A stretch of DNA of 64,000 nucleotides from Pseudomonadota bacterium (GCA_018240465.1 JAFEFS010000091.1:62001-126000); one strand, 5' to 3'; positions 53,098 to 63,252 are shown, counted from the first letter of the stretch. The notes: generated from the letters alone by a model not told the origin. Numbers and translations are program-made.

Positions 53098-53511
53098 GGC
53101 AGGCGAATCTGCAACACGCCGTCCGACGTGCGCGCCGTCAAGGCAACTTGCTGGCGGGGATGGCCGTCCGTGGACGGCGGCGCACCGGCGCGGGCGCAAA
53201 AACAACGAACATCCCTGTTCACCCGCCGATCCGGGCAGGGTTCCGAGCGTACTGCGTCCTTGTCGAACGGTGCGGCCACGAATGACCGGTTCGGGGTCCT
53301 CGCGATCAGGGGCGATCGCCAAGGTACAGATTCCGCGAGCGGTCGCGCCGGTTCCACCCGCTGTCCATGCGGGGAGGGTTGCAATTCATGCCAACCGGAC
53401 GACGAGCCGTGATCGCCGCAACCATCGGCAACGGGTGCCGAGCTCGGTTCACGACCGCCCGCGGAAAAAAGGGGCTGCATCGGCCTCATGCCGATCGGCC
53501 ACTGATGCTGA
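53098..53511. other. Non-coding stretch between ubiK and comM
   Basis: 414 bp without a supported gene. It contains copy B of the 57-bp dispersed repeat (53259-53314). Several long frames cross it on both strands, but they are high-GC shadows. A comM promoter should lie here; no convincing hexamer pair was found by eye. Confidence 0.45.
53259..53314. repeat. 57-bp dispersed repeat, copy B
   Basis: Matches 23189-23245 in the same orientation: CTTGTCGAACGGTGCGGCC at the start and TCCTCGCGATCAGGGGCG at the end, with the middle diverged. Unlike copy A, the GCCCCTG arm is altered, so the internal hairpin is weaker. Confidence 0.6.
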
Positions 53512-53808
53512 TCAGTGCGCTGCGGTTTTGCTGCCGAGCAGCGCCTCGAGCTCGGCGACACGATGCTCGAGCACCTCGACCATCTCGCGGGTGCGCAGCA
53601 GCACACAACGCTGCACGTCGAACTCTTCGCGAGTGACGAGATCGAGCGCGCGCAAGCCCGACCGCAAGGTGTCCTTGAAGTTGGCGGAGAGGTCGTCCAT
53701 GGCCTCGCGCGGGGAATCAGCCAGACGCGCACGCGCATCCGCAAGAGCAGGAGGAACGAGTTCGACCAGGCGACGGGCCAGGTCGTCGAGCGGGGAGACG
53801 GCAATCAC
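53512..53808 (-). CDS. ubiK: Ubiquinone biosynthesis accessory factor UbiK (YqiC/BMFP family)
   Basis: Protein of 98 aa from the GTG at 53808 (GAGAGG eight nt upstream; the frame is open to 53841). It starts VIAVSPLDDLARRLVELVPP and ends with a coiled coil DVQRCVLLRTREMVEVLEHRVAELEALL, the layout of UbiK proteins, which help the UbiJ-containing complex under aerobic conditions. The central ANFKDTLRSGLRALDLVTREEFD is the family core. It is divergent from the PII gene, as in many xanthomonads. Confidence 0.88.
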   Translation of the reverse strand: MIAVSPLDDLARRLVELVPPALADARARLADSPREAMDDLSANFKDTLRSGLRALDLVTREEFDVQRCVLLRTREMVEVLEHRVAELEALLGSKTAAH

Positions 53809-53902
53809 GGCGTTACCTCTCGGACAAATGATGATGCGCAACGGACCGAAGGCAGCCTAGCCTATCCGTTCGCCGCGGGCACTGGCAGTTTACTGATTCG
53901 CT

Positions 53903-53920
53903 TGTAGGAATTTTCCTACA
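53903..53920. promoter_or_regulatory. 18-bp perfect palindrome between ubiK and the PII gene
   Basis: TGTAGGAA TT TTCCTACA: two 8-bp arms and a 2-bp centre. It lies 94 bp upstream of the ubiK start and 107 bp upstream of the PII start, a position fit for an operator of either gene. No regulator with this site was recognised. Confidence 0.45.
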
Positions 53921-53991
53921 CGCCAGACGGAAATCGCGGCCCGGATGCATCATTTCCGGGCGCCAGCGCCGTGCCGGCTTTTTCGGTATAG

Positions 53992-54366
<375 letters not shown>

Positions 54367-54617
54367 GCCCGCACTCCCGCCTTCGCGGGAATGGCGCCGG
54401 AAACCGTTGCCTTTCCGCGCGCACGAAGCGGATTTTTGTATGGCCGTCTAGGCGGCCATTTGCCACAGCCTTTGACGCGGCGCAACATTTGTGTTGTAGT
54501 CGCGTGCGTGGAATATCCACATAACCAAGGCGGGCGCCAGGACGCGCCGGCTTTGTCGTCGCCAGATGCCGGCGGATCGGAGCGATCGCGTCGCATCGAG
54601 CAAGAGCAGGTTCGATC
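54367..54617. promoter_or_regulatory. Spacer upstream of gltB with hairpin and candidate promoter
   Basis: The hairpin TCCCGC CTTC GCGGGA (54375-54390) follows the PII stop and may end that transcript, although there is no U-tract. TTGACG (near 54472) and TGTAGT 17 bp downstream form a fair sigma-70 promoter for gltB, leaving a leader of about 115 nt. Confidence 0.45.
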
Positions 54618-57600
54618 ATGTTGCAACAACGCGCTGATACGCTGTACGACCCGTCGTTCGAACACGACAGCTGCGGTTTCGGGCTGATCGCGAACATCGA
54701 CGGCAAAGCGGGCGCGTGGCTGGTCGACCAAGCCTTCTCCACGCTGGCGAAGATGTCGCATCGCGGCGGCATCGGTGCCGACGGCATCACCGGCGACGGT
54801 TGCGGCGTCCTGCTCTATCGCCCGTTCGGCTGGCTGCGGGCGCTGGCGAACGACGCCGGCATCAATGTCGGCGAGCGTTTCGCCTCGGGCCATGTCTACC
54901 TCGACCGCAACGACACGGCGCGCGCGGTGGCACAGAAGGCCGGACTCGAAAAGTGCTTGCACGCGGAAGGCCTGAGCGTCGCCGGCTGGCGCGAAGTGCC
55001 GGTCGATGCGCGCGCCTGCGGGCCGATCGGTGAAGCGCACCGCCCGCGCATCGAGCAGATCTTCGTCGACGCACCGGCCGGCATGGATGAAGGCGCGTTC
55101 GACCGCGCCCTGTTCCGCGCGCGCCGCCTGGCCGAGAAAAACCTCAACGACGACATCCACTTCTACGTCGTCACCCTGTCGGCAAGCACTTTTGCGGCCA
55201 AGGCCATGGTCGCGCCGGGCCAGCTGCGCGCCGCATTTCCGGACTTCTCGCATCCGGCGCTCGAGGCCAGCGCTGCGGTGTTCCATCAGCGCTATTCGAC
55301 CAACACGATGCCGCACTGGCGCCTGGCCCAGCCGTTCCGCCTGCTCGCGCACAACGGCGAGATCAACACGATCAAGGCCAACCGCAACTGGGCGACCGCG
55401 CGCGCGGCCAAGTACAAGTCCCCGCTCGTCGACTTCTCCGATCTCGGCGAACTGGTCACGAGCAAGGGCTCGGACTCGCAAAGCCTCGACAACATGCTCG
55501 AGGTGCTCGTCGCCGGCGGCCTCGACGTGCTGCTCGCGATGCGCGTGCTGATTCCGCCGGCGTACGCCTCGCGCGACGATCTCGACGAGGATCTCGAAGC
55601 GTTCTACGAGTACTACGCGTTGCATTCCGAGCCATGGGACGGTCCGGCCGGCATCGTGCTGTGCGACGGAAGGCATGCCGCTTGCGCGCTCGACCGCAAC
55701 GGCCTGCGCCCGGCGCGCTGGGCGCGCTCGGATGACAACCATCTCATCGTCGCCTCCGAGGCCGGGCTGTGGGACGTGCCCGATTCGCGCATCGTCGCCA
55801 AGGGCCGCCTCGGGCCGGGCGAGATGATCGCGGTCGATCTGGTCGAGCACAAGCTGCTCGACAGCGCGGCGATCGACGCGGTCAACCGTGCGCGTGCGCC
55901 CTACAAGAAGTGGTTGCGCGAGCAGCTCAACCATCTCGAATCGCATCTGATCGATCCGGCGCTCGCCGCCGAGCCGTTCTCGCCTGAGGTGCTCGCGCGC
56001 TACCAGAAGCAGTTCGCGCTGACGCGCGAGGAGCGCGACGTCATCCTGAAAACCCTCGCCGAGGACGAAGCCGAAGCCACCGGCTCGATGGGCGACGACA
56101 CGCCGATCGCGGTGCTCTCGCAGCAGTCGCGCTCCCTGTACGAATACTTCCGCCAGTCGTTCGCGCAGGTAACCAATCCGCCGATCGATCCGCTGCGCGA
56201 GCGCCTGGTCATGTCGCTGACCACGCAGATCGGCCTCGAGCGCAACGTCTTCGATCTGTCGCCGGACAACGCCAAGCAGGTACTGCTCAACTCGCCGATC
56301 CTCTCGCAGCGCAAGCTGCGCCAGATCCTCGCGTTGCCGCATATCGCGCCGGCGAACATCAAGCTCGACCTCTACTACGACGAGCAAATCGGCCTCAAGG
56401 CCGCGATCGAAGGCCTTTGCGACCGTGCCGAGGACGCGGTGCGCAACGGCGCCATGCTGATCCTGCTGTCCGACCGCTACCCGGCACCGGGTCTGCTGCC
56501 GATCCATGCGCTGCTCGCGACCGGCGCCGTGCACGCGCGCCTGACGCAAAAGCAGTTACGCTGCGACTGCAACATCCTCGTCGAGACCGGCAACGCGCGC
56601 GACGCGCATCACTTCGCCTGCCTGATCGGTTTCGGCGCGACCGCGGTGTATCCATACCTGTCGTACCAGACCTTGTTCGACATGAGCAAGCACGGCCAGC
56701 TCAAGGGCCGCCAGGGCGAGCCGCCGAGCGAGATCGGCCGTAGCTACCGCCGCGGCATCCAGAAAGGCCTGCTCAAGATCATCTCGAAGATGGGCATCGC
56801 GACCATCGCCGGCTATCGCGGCGCGCAGTTGTTCGAGATCGTGGGCCTCGACAACGAAGTCGTCGAGCTGTGCTTCCCCGGCACGCCCTCGCGCATCGGC
56901 GGTGCCGGCTTCGCCGACATCCAGAACGAATACAAGGCGCAATCGATCGCCGCGCGCGATCCGAACTACGCGCCGCCGCCAGGCGGCCTGATGAAGGCGC
57001 TGCCGGGCGGCGAATTCCACATGTACAACCCCGAGGTCGTCGGCTCGCTGCAACTCGCAGTGCGTACGGGCGATGCGAAGCTGTATCAGCGCTATGCCGA
57101 TGCGGTCGACCGGCGCGTGCCCGCGGCGCTGCGCGATCTGCTCGCCGTGCATCCGCTCGGCGCGCCGGTGCCGCTCGAAGAGGTGGAGCCGGTCGAGACG
57201 ATCCTGAAGCGCTTCGACTCGGCCGGCATGTCGCTCGGCGCGCTGTCGCCCGAGGCGCACGAGTCGCTGGCAATCGCTATGAACCGCCTCGGCGCGCGCA
57301 GCAACTCGGGCGAAGGCGGCGAAGACCCGCTGCGCTACGGCACCGAGAAGATGTCGAAGATCAAGCAGGTTGCCTCGGGCCGCTTCGGCGTCACTCCGGC
57401 GTATCTCGTCAATGCCGAAGTGTTGCAGATCAAGATCGCACAAGGCGCCAAGCCCGGCGAAGGCGGCCAGCTGCCGGGGCACAAGGTCAACAGCATGATC
57501 GCGCGTTTGCGTTACGCGCGCCCGGGCATCGGCCTGATTTCGCCGCCGCCGCACCACGACATCTATTCGATCGAAGATCTCGCGCAGTTGATCTACGACC

Positions 57601-59072
57601 TCAAGGAAGTGAATCCTGCGGCGCTGGTTTCGGTCAAGCTCGTCGCGAATGCCGGCGTCGGCACGATTGCCGCGGGCGTGGCGAAAGCGAATGCCGATCT
57701 GATCACCATCTCCGGCCACGACGGCGGCACGGGCGCCAGCCCGCTGACCTCGATCCGCTACGCGGGTTCGCCGTGGGAGCTGGGCCTGTCCGAAGCGCAG
57801 CAGACACTGGTGCGCAACGGCCTGCGCGAGCGCGTGATCGTGCAGACCGACGGCGGCCTGAAGACCGGCCTCGACGTGATCAAGGCGGCGATGCTCGGCG
57901 CGCAGTCGTTCGGCTTCGGCACCGCGCCGATGGTTGCACTCGGCTGCAAGTACCTGCGCATCTGCCATCTGAACTCCTGCGCGACCGGCATTGCGACGCA
58001 GAACGACGAGTTGCGCAAGAAGCACTACGACGGTCCGCCACAGCAGGTCGAGAATTTCTTCCGCTTTGTCGCCGAGGACGTGCGCCAGCACATGGCGCGT
58101 CTTGGTGTGCGCAAGCTCGACGAAATCATCGGCCGTACCGACCTGCTCACCCAGCGCGAAGGCGCGACGGTCAAGCAGAACAAGGTCGATCTTGCACCGC
58201 TGCTCGGCTCGGGTCTCATCGGCAGTGTGCCGGGCTGCGCGGCAGCGCCGATCCCGCAGAGCGATCTGGCCAAGCGCATCGCCGCGGACACCCGGGCGGC
58301 AGTCGAAAAAGCGAGCGGGGGCGAATTCCGCTACACCGTCGTCAATACCGATCGCTCGATCGGCGCACGTCTGTCCGGCGAAGTCGCGCGCAGGCACGGC
58401 GATCAGGGCATGGCGGCGAACCCGGTCACGTTGCGCCTGTCCGGCGCCGCGGGCCAGAGCCTTGGCGCTTGGAACGCGGGTGGCGTGCATATCGTGCTCG
58501 ATGGCGAGGCCAACGACGGCGTCGGCAAGGGCATGGCGGGCGGGCGCATCGTCGTGCGTCCGCCGCATGACGCCGGCTTTCCCAGTCACGAATCGTCGAT
58601 CGTCGGCAACACCTGCCTGTACGGTGCGACCGGCGGCGAGTTCTACGCCGCAGGCCGCGCGGGCGAGCGCTTCGCGGTGCGCAACTCGGGTGCACTCGCC
58701 GTGGTCGAAGGCGTCGGCGATCACTGCTGCGAGTACATGACCGGCGGCACCGTCGTCGTGCTCGGCCGCTGCGGCGTCAACTTCGGCGCCGGCATGACCG
58801 GCGGCTACGCCTTCGTCCTCGACGAGGCGCGCGATTTCGTCGACCGCTACAACCACGAACTGGTCGACATCACGCGCATCTCGCACGAGGGCATGGAGAA
58901 CTACTGGCAACACCTGCGCAACCTGCTGCTCGGCTACGTCGATGCGACCGGCAGCGCCTGGGGACGCCGCATCGTCGAGGAGTTCCGCGAGCTCGTGCAC
59001 AAGTTCTGGCTGGTCAAACCGAAGGCGGCCAGCCTCGACTCGCTCGCCGACGAACTGCGCCGCGCAGCCTGA
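54618..59072 (+). CDS. gltB: Glutamate synthase, large subunit
   Basis: Protein of 1484 aa, usual length. An 18-residue propeptide precedes Cys19 (FEHDSCGFG), the N-terminal nucleophile of the glutaminase domain. Then come the central domain, the FMN-binding synthase barrel (GAKPGEGGQLPGHKVNSMIA, LISPPPHHDIYSIEDLAQLI, ISGHDGGTGASPLTSI), the [3Fe-4S] ligands in CKYLRICHLNSCATGIAT, and the C-terminal Gly-rich beta helix (GGTVVVLGRCGVNFGAGMTGG). It makes two glutamates from glutamine and 2-oxoglutarate together with GltD. It is followed by gltD after 20 bp. Confidence 0.97.
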   Translation: MLQQRADTLYDPSFEHDSCGFGLIANIDGKAGAWLVDQAFSTLAKMSHRGGIGADGITGDGCGVLLYRPFGWLRALANDAGINVGERFASGHVYLDRNDTARAVAQKAGLEKCLHAEGLSVAGWREVPVDARACGPIGEAHRPRIEQIFVDAPAGMDEGAFDRALFRARRLAEKNLNDDIHFYVVTLSASTFAAKAMVAPGQLRAAFPDFSHPALEASAAVFHQRYSTNTMPHWRLAQPFRLLAHNGEINTIKANRNWATARAAKYKSPLVDFSDLGELVTSKGSDSQSLDNMLEVLVAGGLDVLLAMRVLIPPAYASRDDLDEDLEAFYEYYALHSEPWDGPAGIVLCDGRHAACALDRNGLRPARWARSDDNHLIVASEAGLWDVPDSRIVAKGRLGPGEMIAVDLVEHKLLDSAAIDAVNRARAPYKKWLREQLNHLESHLIDPALAAEPFSPEVLARYQKQFALTREERDVILKTLAEDEAEATGSMGDDTPIAVLSQQSRSLYEYFRQSFAQVTNPPIDPLRERLVMSLTTQIGLERNVFDLSPDNAKQVLLNSPILSQRKLRQILALPHIAPANIKLDLYYDEQIGLKAAIEGLCDRAEDAVRNGAMLILLSDRYPAPGLLPIHALLATGAVHARLTQKQLRCDCNILVETGNARDAHHFACLIGFGATAVYPYLSYQTLFDMSKHGQLKGRQGEPPSEIGRSYRRGIQKGLLKIISKMGIATIAGYRGAQLFEIVGLDNEVVELCFPGTPSRIGGAGFADIQNEYKAQSIAARDPNYAPPPGGLMKALPGGEFHMYNPEVVGSLQLAVRTGDAKLYQRYADAVDRRVPAALRDLLAVHPLGAPVPLEEVEPVETILKRFDSAGMSLGALSPEAHESLAIAMNRLGARSNSGEGGEDPLRYGTEKMSKIKQVASGRFGVTPAYLVNAEVLQIKIAQGAKPGEGGQLPGHKVNSMIARLRYARPGIGLISPPPHHDIYSIEDLAQLIYDLKEVNPAALVSVKLVANAGVGTIAAGVAKANADLITISGHDGGTGASPLTSIRYAGSPWELGLSEAQQTLVRNGLRERVIVQTDGGLKTGLDVIKAAMLGAQSFGFGTAPMVALGCKYLRICHLNSCATGIATQNDELRKKHYDGPPQQVENFFRFVAEDVRQHMARLGVRKLDEIIGRTDLLTQREGATVKQNKVDLAPLLGSGLIGSVPGCAAAPIPQSDLAKRIAADTRAAVEKASGGEFRYTVVNTDRSIGARLSGEVARRHGDQGMAANPVTLRLSGAAGQSLGAWNAGGVHIVLDGEANDGVGKGMAGGRIVVRPPHDAGFPSHESSIVGNTCLYGATGGEFYAAGRAGERFAVRNSGALAVVEGVGDHCCEYMTGGTVVVLGRCGVNFGAGMTGGYAFVLDEARDFVDRYNHELVDITRISHEGMENYWQHLRNLLLGYVDATGSAWGRRIVEEFRELVHKFWLVKPKAASLDSLADELRRAA

Positions 59073-59092
59073 TAGCTGAAGAATCGATCAAC

Positions 59093-60529
59093 GTGAAAAA
59101 AGACAATTTTCCATTTTTGCGCTTTCCCCGCGAACTGCCGCGCGAACTCAATGTTCCGATCCGCGTGCTCGGCTACGGCGAGATCCACACGACGTTCAGC
59201 GGCGAACAGATCACCGAGCAGGCCTCGCGCTGCATCGACTGCGGCAATCCGTACTGCTCCTGGGGCTGCCCGCTGCACAACCATATCCCGCGCTGGCTCG
59301 AACTCGCGCGCGAGGGTCGCGTGGAGGACGCCGCCGCGCTGATGCACGAAACCAATCCACTGCCCGAGATCTGCGGCCGCATCTGCCCGCAGGATCGCCT
59401 CTGCGAGCAGGCCTGCACGCTCGAAACCGGCTTTGGCGCGGTGACGATCGGCGCGATCGAGCGTTCGATCACCGATGAGGCGTTCAAGCGCGGCTGGCGG
59501 CCCAGGCTCGACGACGTCGAGCCGACTGGCAAAAAGGTGGCCATCGTCGGCGCGGGTCCGGCCGGGCTCGCTGCGGCCGACGTGCTTGCGCGCTCGGGCA
59601 TCGCCGTCGAAGTGTTCGACCGTTACGAGGAAATCGGCGGCCTGCTCACCTTCGGCATTCCGCCATTCAAGCTCGACAAGAGCATCGTCGACACTCGTCG
59701 CGGCGTGCTCGAAGGCATGGGTGTCAAGTTCCGGCTGAAGACGGAAATCGGCAGGGATGTGGATTTCGCCACGCTGACCCGCGACTACGACGCCGTCTTC
59801 CTCGGCACCGGCGCCTACCAGTTCGTCGATGGCAAGCTGCCGGGGCAGACCTTGCCCGGGGTGCACGCCGCGCTGCCGTTCCTGATTGCCAACATGCGCC
59901 GCCTGCTCGGCACCGCGACGGCTGCGGACGTCATGCCCGAATTGCTCGGCAAGCGCGTCGTGGTGCTCGGCGGCGGCGACACCTCGATGGACTGCGTGCG
60001 CACCAGCGTGCGCCACGACGCCGAGAGCGTCACCCTCGTCTACCGCCGCGACGAAGCGAGCATGCCCGGCTCGCGCCGCGAGGTGAAATACAGCCGCGAT
60101 GAGGGCGTGGACTTCCTGTTCCAGCGCCAGCCGCTCGAGATTCTCGGCAATGCCAGGGGCGTCATCGGCGTGCGCGTCGGCGAGACGCGTCTGGTCGACG
60201 ACGGCAACGGCCGCCCGCGTTCCGAGGTCGTCCCGGGCAGCGAGGAAGTGCTGCCGGCCGATGTCGTCATCCTCGCCTTCGGCTTCCTGCCCGAGCCGCC
60301 GGCATGGGCAACGGCCAACGGCATCGAGTTCGCGTCGAACGGCAAGATCGTGCTCGGCGGCGCCGGCCGCCTGCCGCTGCAGACGACGAATCCAAAGGTG
60401 TTCGCCGGCGGCGACATGTGGCGCGGCGCCGATCTCGTCGTGCGCGCCGTGCTCGACGGCCGCGAGGCAGCGAAGCAGATCAAGCAGATGGTTGCCGCCC
60501 ACGCCACGGCGGATGCGGCCCGCGCCTGA
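59093..60529 (+). CDS. gltD: Glutamate synthase, small subunit
   Basis: NADPH-dependent reductase subunit of 478 aa, GTG start. It has the N-terminal Cys clusters CIDCGNPYCSWGCPLHNHIP and CGRICPQDRLCEQACT for two [4Fe-4S] centres, an FAD site VAIVGAGPAGLAAADVL, and an NADPH site VVVLGGGDTSMDCVRT with SVTLVYRRDEASMPGSR. The C-terminal motif VFAGGDMWRGADLVVRAV closes the FAD domain. It passes electrons from NADPH to GltB and is cotranscribed with it. Confidence 0.96.
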   Translation: MKKDNFPFLRFPRELPRELNVPIRVLGYGEIHTTFSGEQITEQASRCIDCGNPYCSWGCPLHNHIPRWLELAREGRVEDAAALMHETNPLPEICGRICPQDRLCEQACTLETGFGAVTIGAIERSITDEAFKRGWRPRLDDVEPTGKKVAIVGAGPAGLAAADVLARSGIAVEVFDRYEEIGGLLTFGIPPFKLDKSIVDTRRGVLEGMGVKFRLKTEIGRDVDFATLTRDYDAVFLGTGAYQFVDGKLPGQTLPGVHAALPFLIANMRRLLGTATAADVMPELLGKRVVVLGGGDTSMDCVRTSVRHDAESVTLVYRRDEASMPGSRREVKYSRDEGVDFLFQRQPLEILGNARGVIGVRVGETRLVDDGNGRPRSEVVPGSEEVLPADVVILAFGFLPEPPAWATANGIEFASNGKIVLGGAGRLPLQTTNPKVFAGGDMWRGADLVVRAVLDGREAAKQIKQMVAAHATADAARA

Positions 60530-60573
60530 GCGCGAGGTCATCCCACCCTCCCCGATCCGATCACGACCCGCCC

Positions 60574-61755
60574 ATGTTCGAAACCCTGAAGCAACCCGCG
60601 CCCGACAAGATCCTCACCCTGATCGCACTGCTGCGCGACGATCCGCGCCCGAACAAGGTCGACCTCGGCGTCGGCGTGTACAAGGATCGCGAAGGCCGCA
60701 CGCCGATCATGCAATCGGTGCGTGAGGCCGAGCAGGTGCTGTTCGCCGAGCAGACGACGAAGACCTATCTCGGCCTCGCCGGCGACACGACGTTCGACAC
60801 GCTGATGACGGGGCTGGTCCTCGGCGACGCCGCGCCGGCCGCACGCGTGCGCGCCATCCAGACGCCAGGCGGCTCCGGGGCGTTGCGCATCCTGTTCGAC
60901 CTGCTGCATCGCGCGAAGCCGGATGCCACGGTGTGGGTATCCGATCCGACCTGGCCCAACCATGTCCCGATGATCGAGGCTTCCGGCCTCGCGCATGCTT
61001 CCTATCCGTACTTCGATGCGACCACCGGCACGGTGCGCTTCGAGGCGATGCTGGCCGCGCTCGCGCAGGCGAAGCCGAACGACGTCGTGCTGCTGCATGG
61101 CTGCTGCCACAACCCGACCGGCGCGAACCTGACGTTCGAGCAATGGCGCGCGGTCGGCAGGCTTCTCCTCGAAAAGAACCTGTTTCCGTTCGTCGACATC
61201 GCCTACCAGGGTTTCGGCGAAGGCCTCGACGCCGACGCCGCCGGTGTGCGCCTGCTCGCCGCGCTCGTGCCGGCCATGTGCGTCGCCACGAGCTGCTCGA
61301 AGAATTTTTCCGTTTACCGCGACCGCGTCGGTTGCGCGATCCTGCTCGCGCCGTCCGCGGCCGAAGCCGATCTCGCCTGCAGCCAACTCGGCTCGGTCGC
61401 GCGCGCCAACTACTCGATGCCGCCGGACCATGGCGCCGCCGCGGTGCGCATCATCCTCGGCGACCCGGCGCGCCGCGCGGCGTGGACGGTCGAGGTGGAC
61501 GCGATCCGCGCGCGCATGATCGCGCTGCGTGAGGGCCTCGCCGCGGCGCTGCGCAAGCACACGGGCACGGAGCGTTTCGATTTCGTCGCCCGCCATCGCG
61601 GCATGTTCTCGCGTCTGGGCCTCAGCGTCGAACAGGTGCACCGCCTGCGTGCCGAGCACGCGATTTACATGGTCGAGGACAGCCGCGTCAACGTCGCCGG
61701 CCTGCCGGATGATCGTCTCGACGACGTCGCGCACGCGATCGTCGCGGTGCTTTGA
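60574..61755 (+). CDS. Class I aspartate/aromatic amino acid aminotransferase
   Basis: PLP enzyme of 393 aa. Start MFETLKQPAPDKILTLIALL as in AspC/TyrB; DLGVGVYKDREGRTPIM, HGCCHNPTGANL, FPFVDIAYQGFGEGLDAD, the PLP-Lys in ATSCSKNFSVYRDRVG and the substrate Arg in SRVNVAGLPDDR. It uses glutamate as amino donor, which fits a position just downstream of gltBD (44 bp). TyrB and AspC activities cannot be separated by sequence here. The ATG at 60574 is well supported; a longer frame back to 60304 is out of context with gltD. Confidence 0.92.
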   Translation: MFETLKQPAPDKILTLIALLRDDPRPNKVDLGVGVYKDREGRTPIMQSVREAEQVLFAEQTTKTYLGLAGDTTFDTLMTGLVLGDAAPAARVRAIQTPGGSGALRILFDLLHRAKPDATVWVSDPTWPNHVPMIEASGLAHASYPYFDATTGTVRFEAMLAALAQAKPNDVVLLHGCCHNPTGANLTFEQWRAVGRLLLEKNLFPFVDIAYQGFGEGLDADAAGVRLLAALVPAMCVATSCSKNFSVYRDRVGCAILLAPSAAEADLACSQLGSVARANYSMPPDHGAAAVRIILGDPARRAAWTVEVDAIRARMIALREGLAAALRKHTGTERFDFVARHRGMFSRLGLSVEQVHRLRAEHAIYMVEDSRVNVAGLPDDRLDDVAHAIVAVL

Positions 61756-61854
61756 ACACGGCGTCAATCACACGACACTGCATTGAGATGCCGAGAGCGA
61801 ACAACCATTGCTTCAACATCATGGCGAGAACGAAGGCAAAGCTCGAAACCGGAC

Positions 61855-62355
61855 CTATTTCGGCCTTACGTCGAAAGACGCTAGGTAGCCTGCGCCTATC
61901 GCTACGACCCGGTCATTTTCAACCTCGAAAATCAATTTGAAGGACAGCGGCGACCCGAAGTAGGCGGATAGCCTGTCACCGTCGCGCGTTGAAATCTTCA
62001 TCGACGTGTACGTCTCCTTGGCACGCTCGAATGACATGCCGGGGCAGATGTCCGATGGAGTGCAGTATTTCGCATCGGCACTGCGTAGAAAAATAACACT
62101 GCCCCCGTTTTCGCCAAGCCAGACAGTCAAGCCAGGATAGATCATCCGCGGAGCCTTGTTTTGGCGCAGGTCGTCCTGTCGGTCCGGGCTGCCGAGCTTT
62201 TCCGACACGATTTTTTTACTGTCTCCGTGATGAATGCCGCCCAGCGAAAGCTCGCTGTACCAAATCGTCGACATTCCTTTTGCCTCGCAAATATTCGTGC
62301 ACGCGAAAAAGCAAATTGCCGCGAAAATATTATCCGCTCGAAGAAGATTCTGCAT
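61855..62355 (-). CDS. Small exported protein of unknown function
   Basis: Protein of 166 aa with a putative signal peptide (MQNLLRADNIFAAICFFACT, cleavage near CEA). The segment LGGIHHGDSKKIVSEKLGSPDR resembles the turn-helix start of SmpA/OmlA-like domains, followed by YPGLTVWLGENGGSVIFLRS and a Cys-containing motif KYCTPSDICPGMSFERAKE. The repeat of GDSKKIVSEKLG and GMSFERAKETY suggests two BamE-like half-domains. Family not identified. The gene is visibly more A/T-rich than its neighbours, so it may be acquired. The next gene downstream runs 10 bp away on the same strand. Confidence 0.6.
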   Translation of the reverse strand: MQNLLRADNIFAAICFFACTNICEAKGMSTIWYSELSLGGIHHGDSKKIVSEKLGSPDRQDDLRQNKAPRMIYPGLTVWLGENGGSVIFLRSADAKYCTPSDICPGMSFERAKETYTSMKISTRDGDRLSAYFGSPLSFKLIFEVENDRVVAIGAGYLASFDVRPK

Positions 62356-62365
62356 TCCGCCTCAC

Positions 62366-63178
62366 TCAGATTTCGCTGAGGATTTCACCGCGGCGCTTGT
62401 CGTATTCGTCCTTGCTGATCGCGCCGCTCTTGTACAGTCCATCGAGCTTGTGCAGGCGCGATTCGAGCGATTTCGACGAGACGTTCGCGGCGGGTTTTTC
62501 TGGCGCCGCCGCGGCCGGCTTTGCCGCCTTGCCCGGCGGCGGCGCATCCGTGACCGCAGGCGACGTCGACCAGACCTTGCGGAAATTCGTGTCATTCGAG
62601 AGCTTCGACAGTGCGTCGGCCAGCGCCTCGCTCAAGGCTTCGTTGCAGGCTTCCGCACTGCGACCGCGGCCGTAGTGATCGACGTTGCCCGAGAAACTGC
62701 CACTGGCCAGGATGCGTCCGGCGCGATTGGTCAGGCTGTAGGCGATCGTCACGTCGCCGACATAGGTGGCGCCGACCGCGCGGTTGTTGTGGGCAACGTT
62801 GAATTTCGTGTAGCGGATGAGAAGGCTGCCGTCCGTACCGTCGCCGAGTTTCAGCCCCCAGCCCGACAGCACGTTGCGCGTGACTTCTTCGACGTATTTG
62901 CCGACATCGTTCTTGGCGAGGATCGGGTAGACGACGGTGCCATCGTTGACGCCCTGCCCGATCACGGCCCCGGCTTCGGCGCCGCGCCCGTCCTCGACGC
63001 GCAAGGCGATGTTGCGTTCGCCGGCGCCCGCGATCGGGCTGGTCGCAGCGGCATTCGCGGGCACGCCCTTGACGACAAGGTCGATCTGCAGCGGCCTGCG
63101 TTCCACTTCGGCCCGTGCCGTCGACAGCGCAGAAACTCCGAACACGGCCGCTGCGGCGATGCGAACGAATGGGGACAT
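62366..63178 (-). CDS. Exported protein with C-terminal SHOCT domain
   Basis: Protein of 270 aa from the ATG at 63178, which has GGAGG eight nt upstream. Signal peptide MSPFVRIAAAAVFGVSALST, cleavage near ARA. The middle (ILAKNDVGKYVEEVTRNVLSGWGLKL, GATYVGDVTIAYSLTNRAGRIL) resembles DUF4410-type periplasmic domains. After an Ala/Pro-rich linker comes a SHOCT motif, LDGLYKSGAISKDEYDKRRGEIL, common in short helix proteins of uncertain role. Probably envelope-associated. No operon partner with a known role is seen. Confidence 0.72.
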   Translation of the reverse strand: MSPFVRIAAAAVFGVSALSTARAEVERRPLQIDLVVKGVPANAAATSPIAGAGERNIALRVEDGRGAEAGAVIGQGVNDGTVVYPILAKNDVGKYVEEVTRNVLSGWGLKLGDGTDGSLLIRYTKFNVAHNNRAVGATYVGDVTIAYSLTNRAGRILASGSFSGNVDHYGRGRSAEACNEALSEALADALSKLSNDTNFRKVWSTSPAVTDAPPPGKAAKPAAAAPEKPAANVSSKSLESRLHKLDGLYKSGAISKDEYDKRRGEILSEI

Positions 63179-63252
63179 GATCTTACCTCCGTGTCGATGC
63201 TGACGATGCGCCGAGGTTAACCGCCGCGCCAGGCATTGCCAAGCAACGATAT

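Noticed and set aside
56556..59000. 814-codon frame antisense to gltB
   Set aside because: Shadow frame opposite a canonical glutamate synthase.
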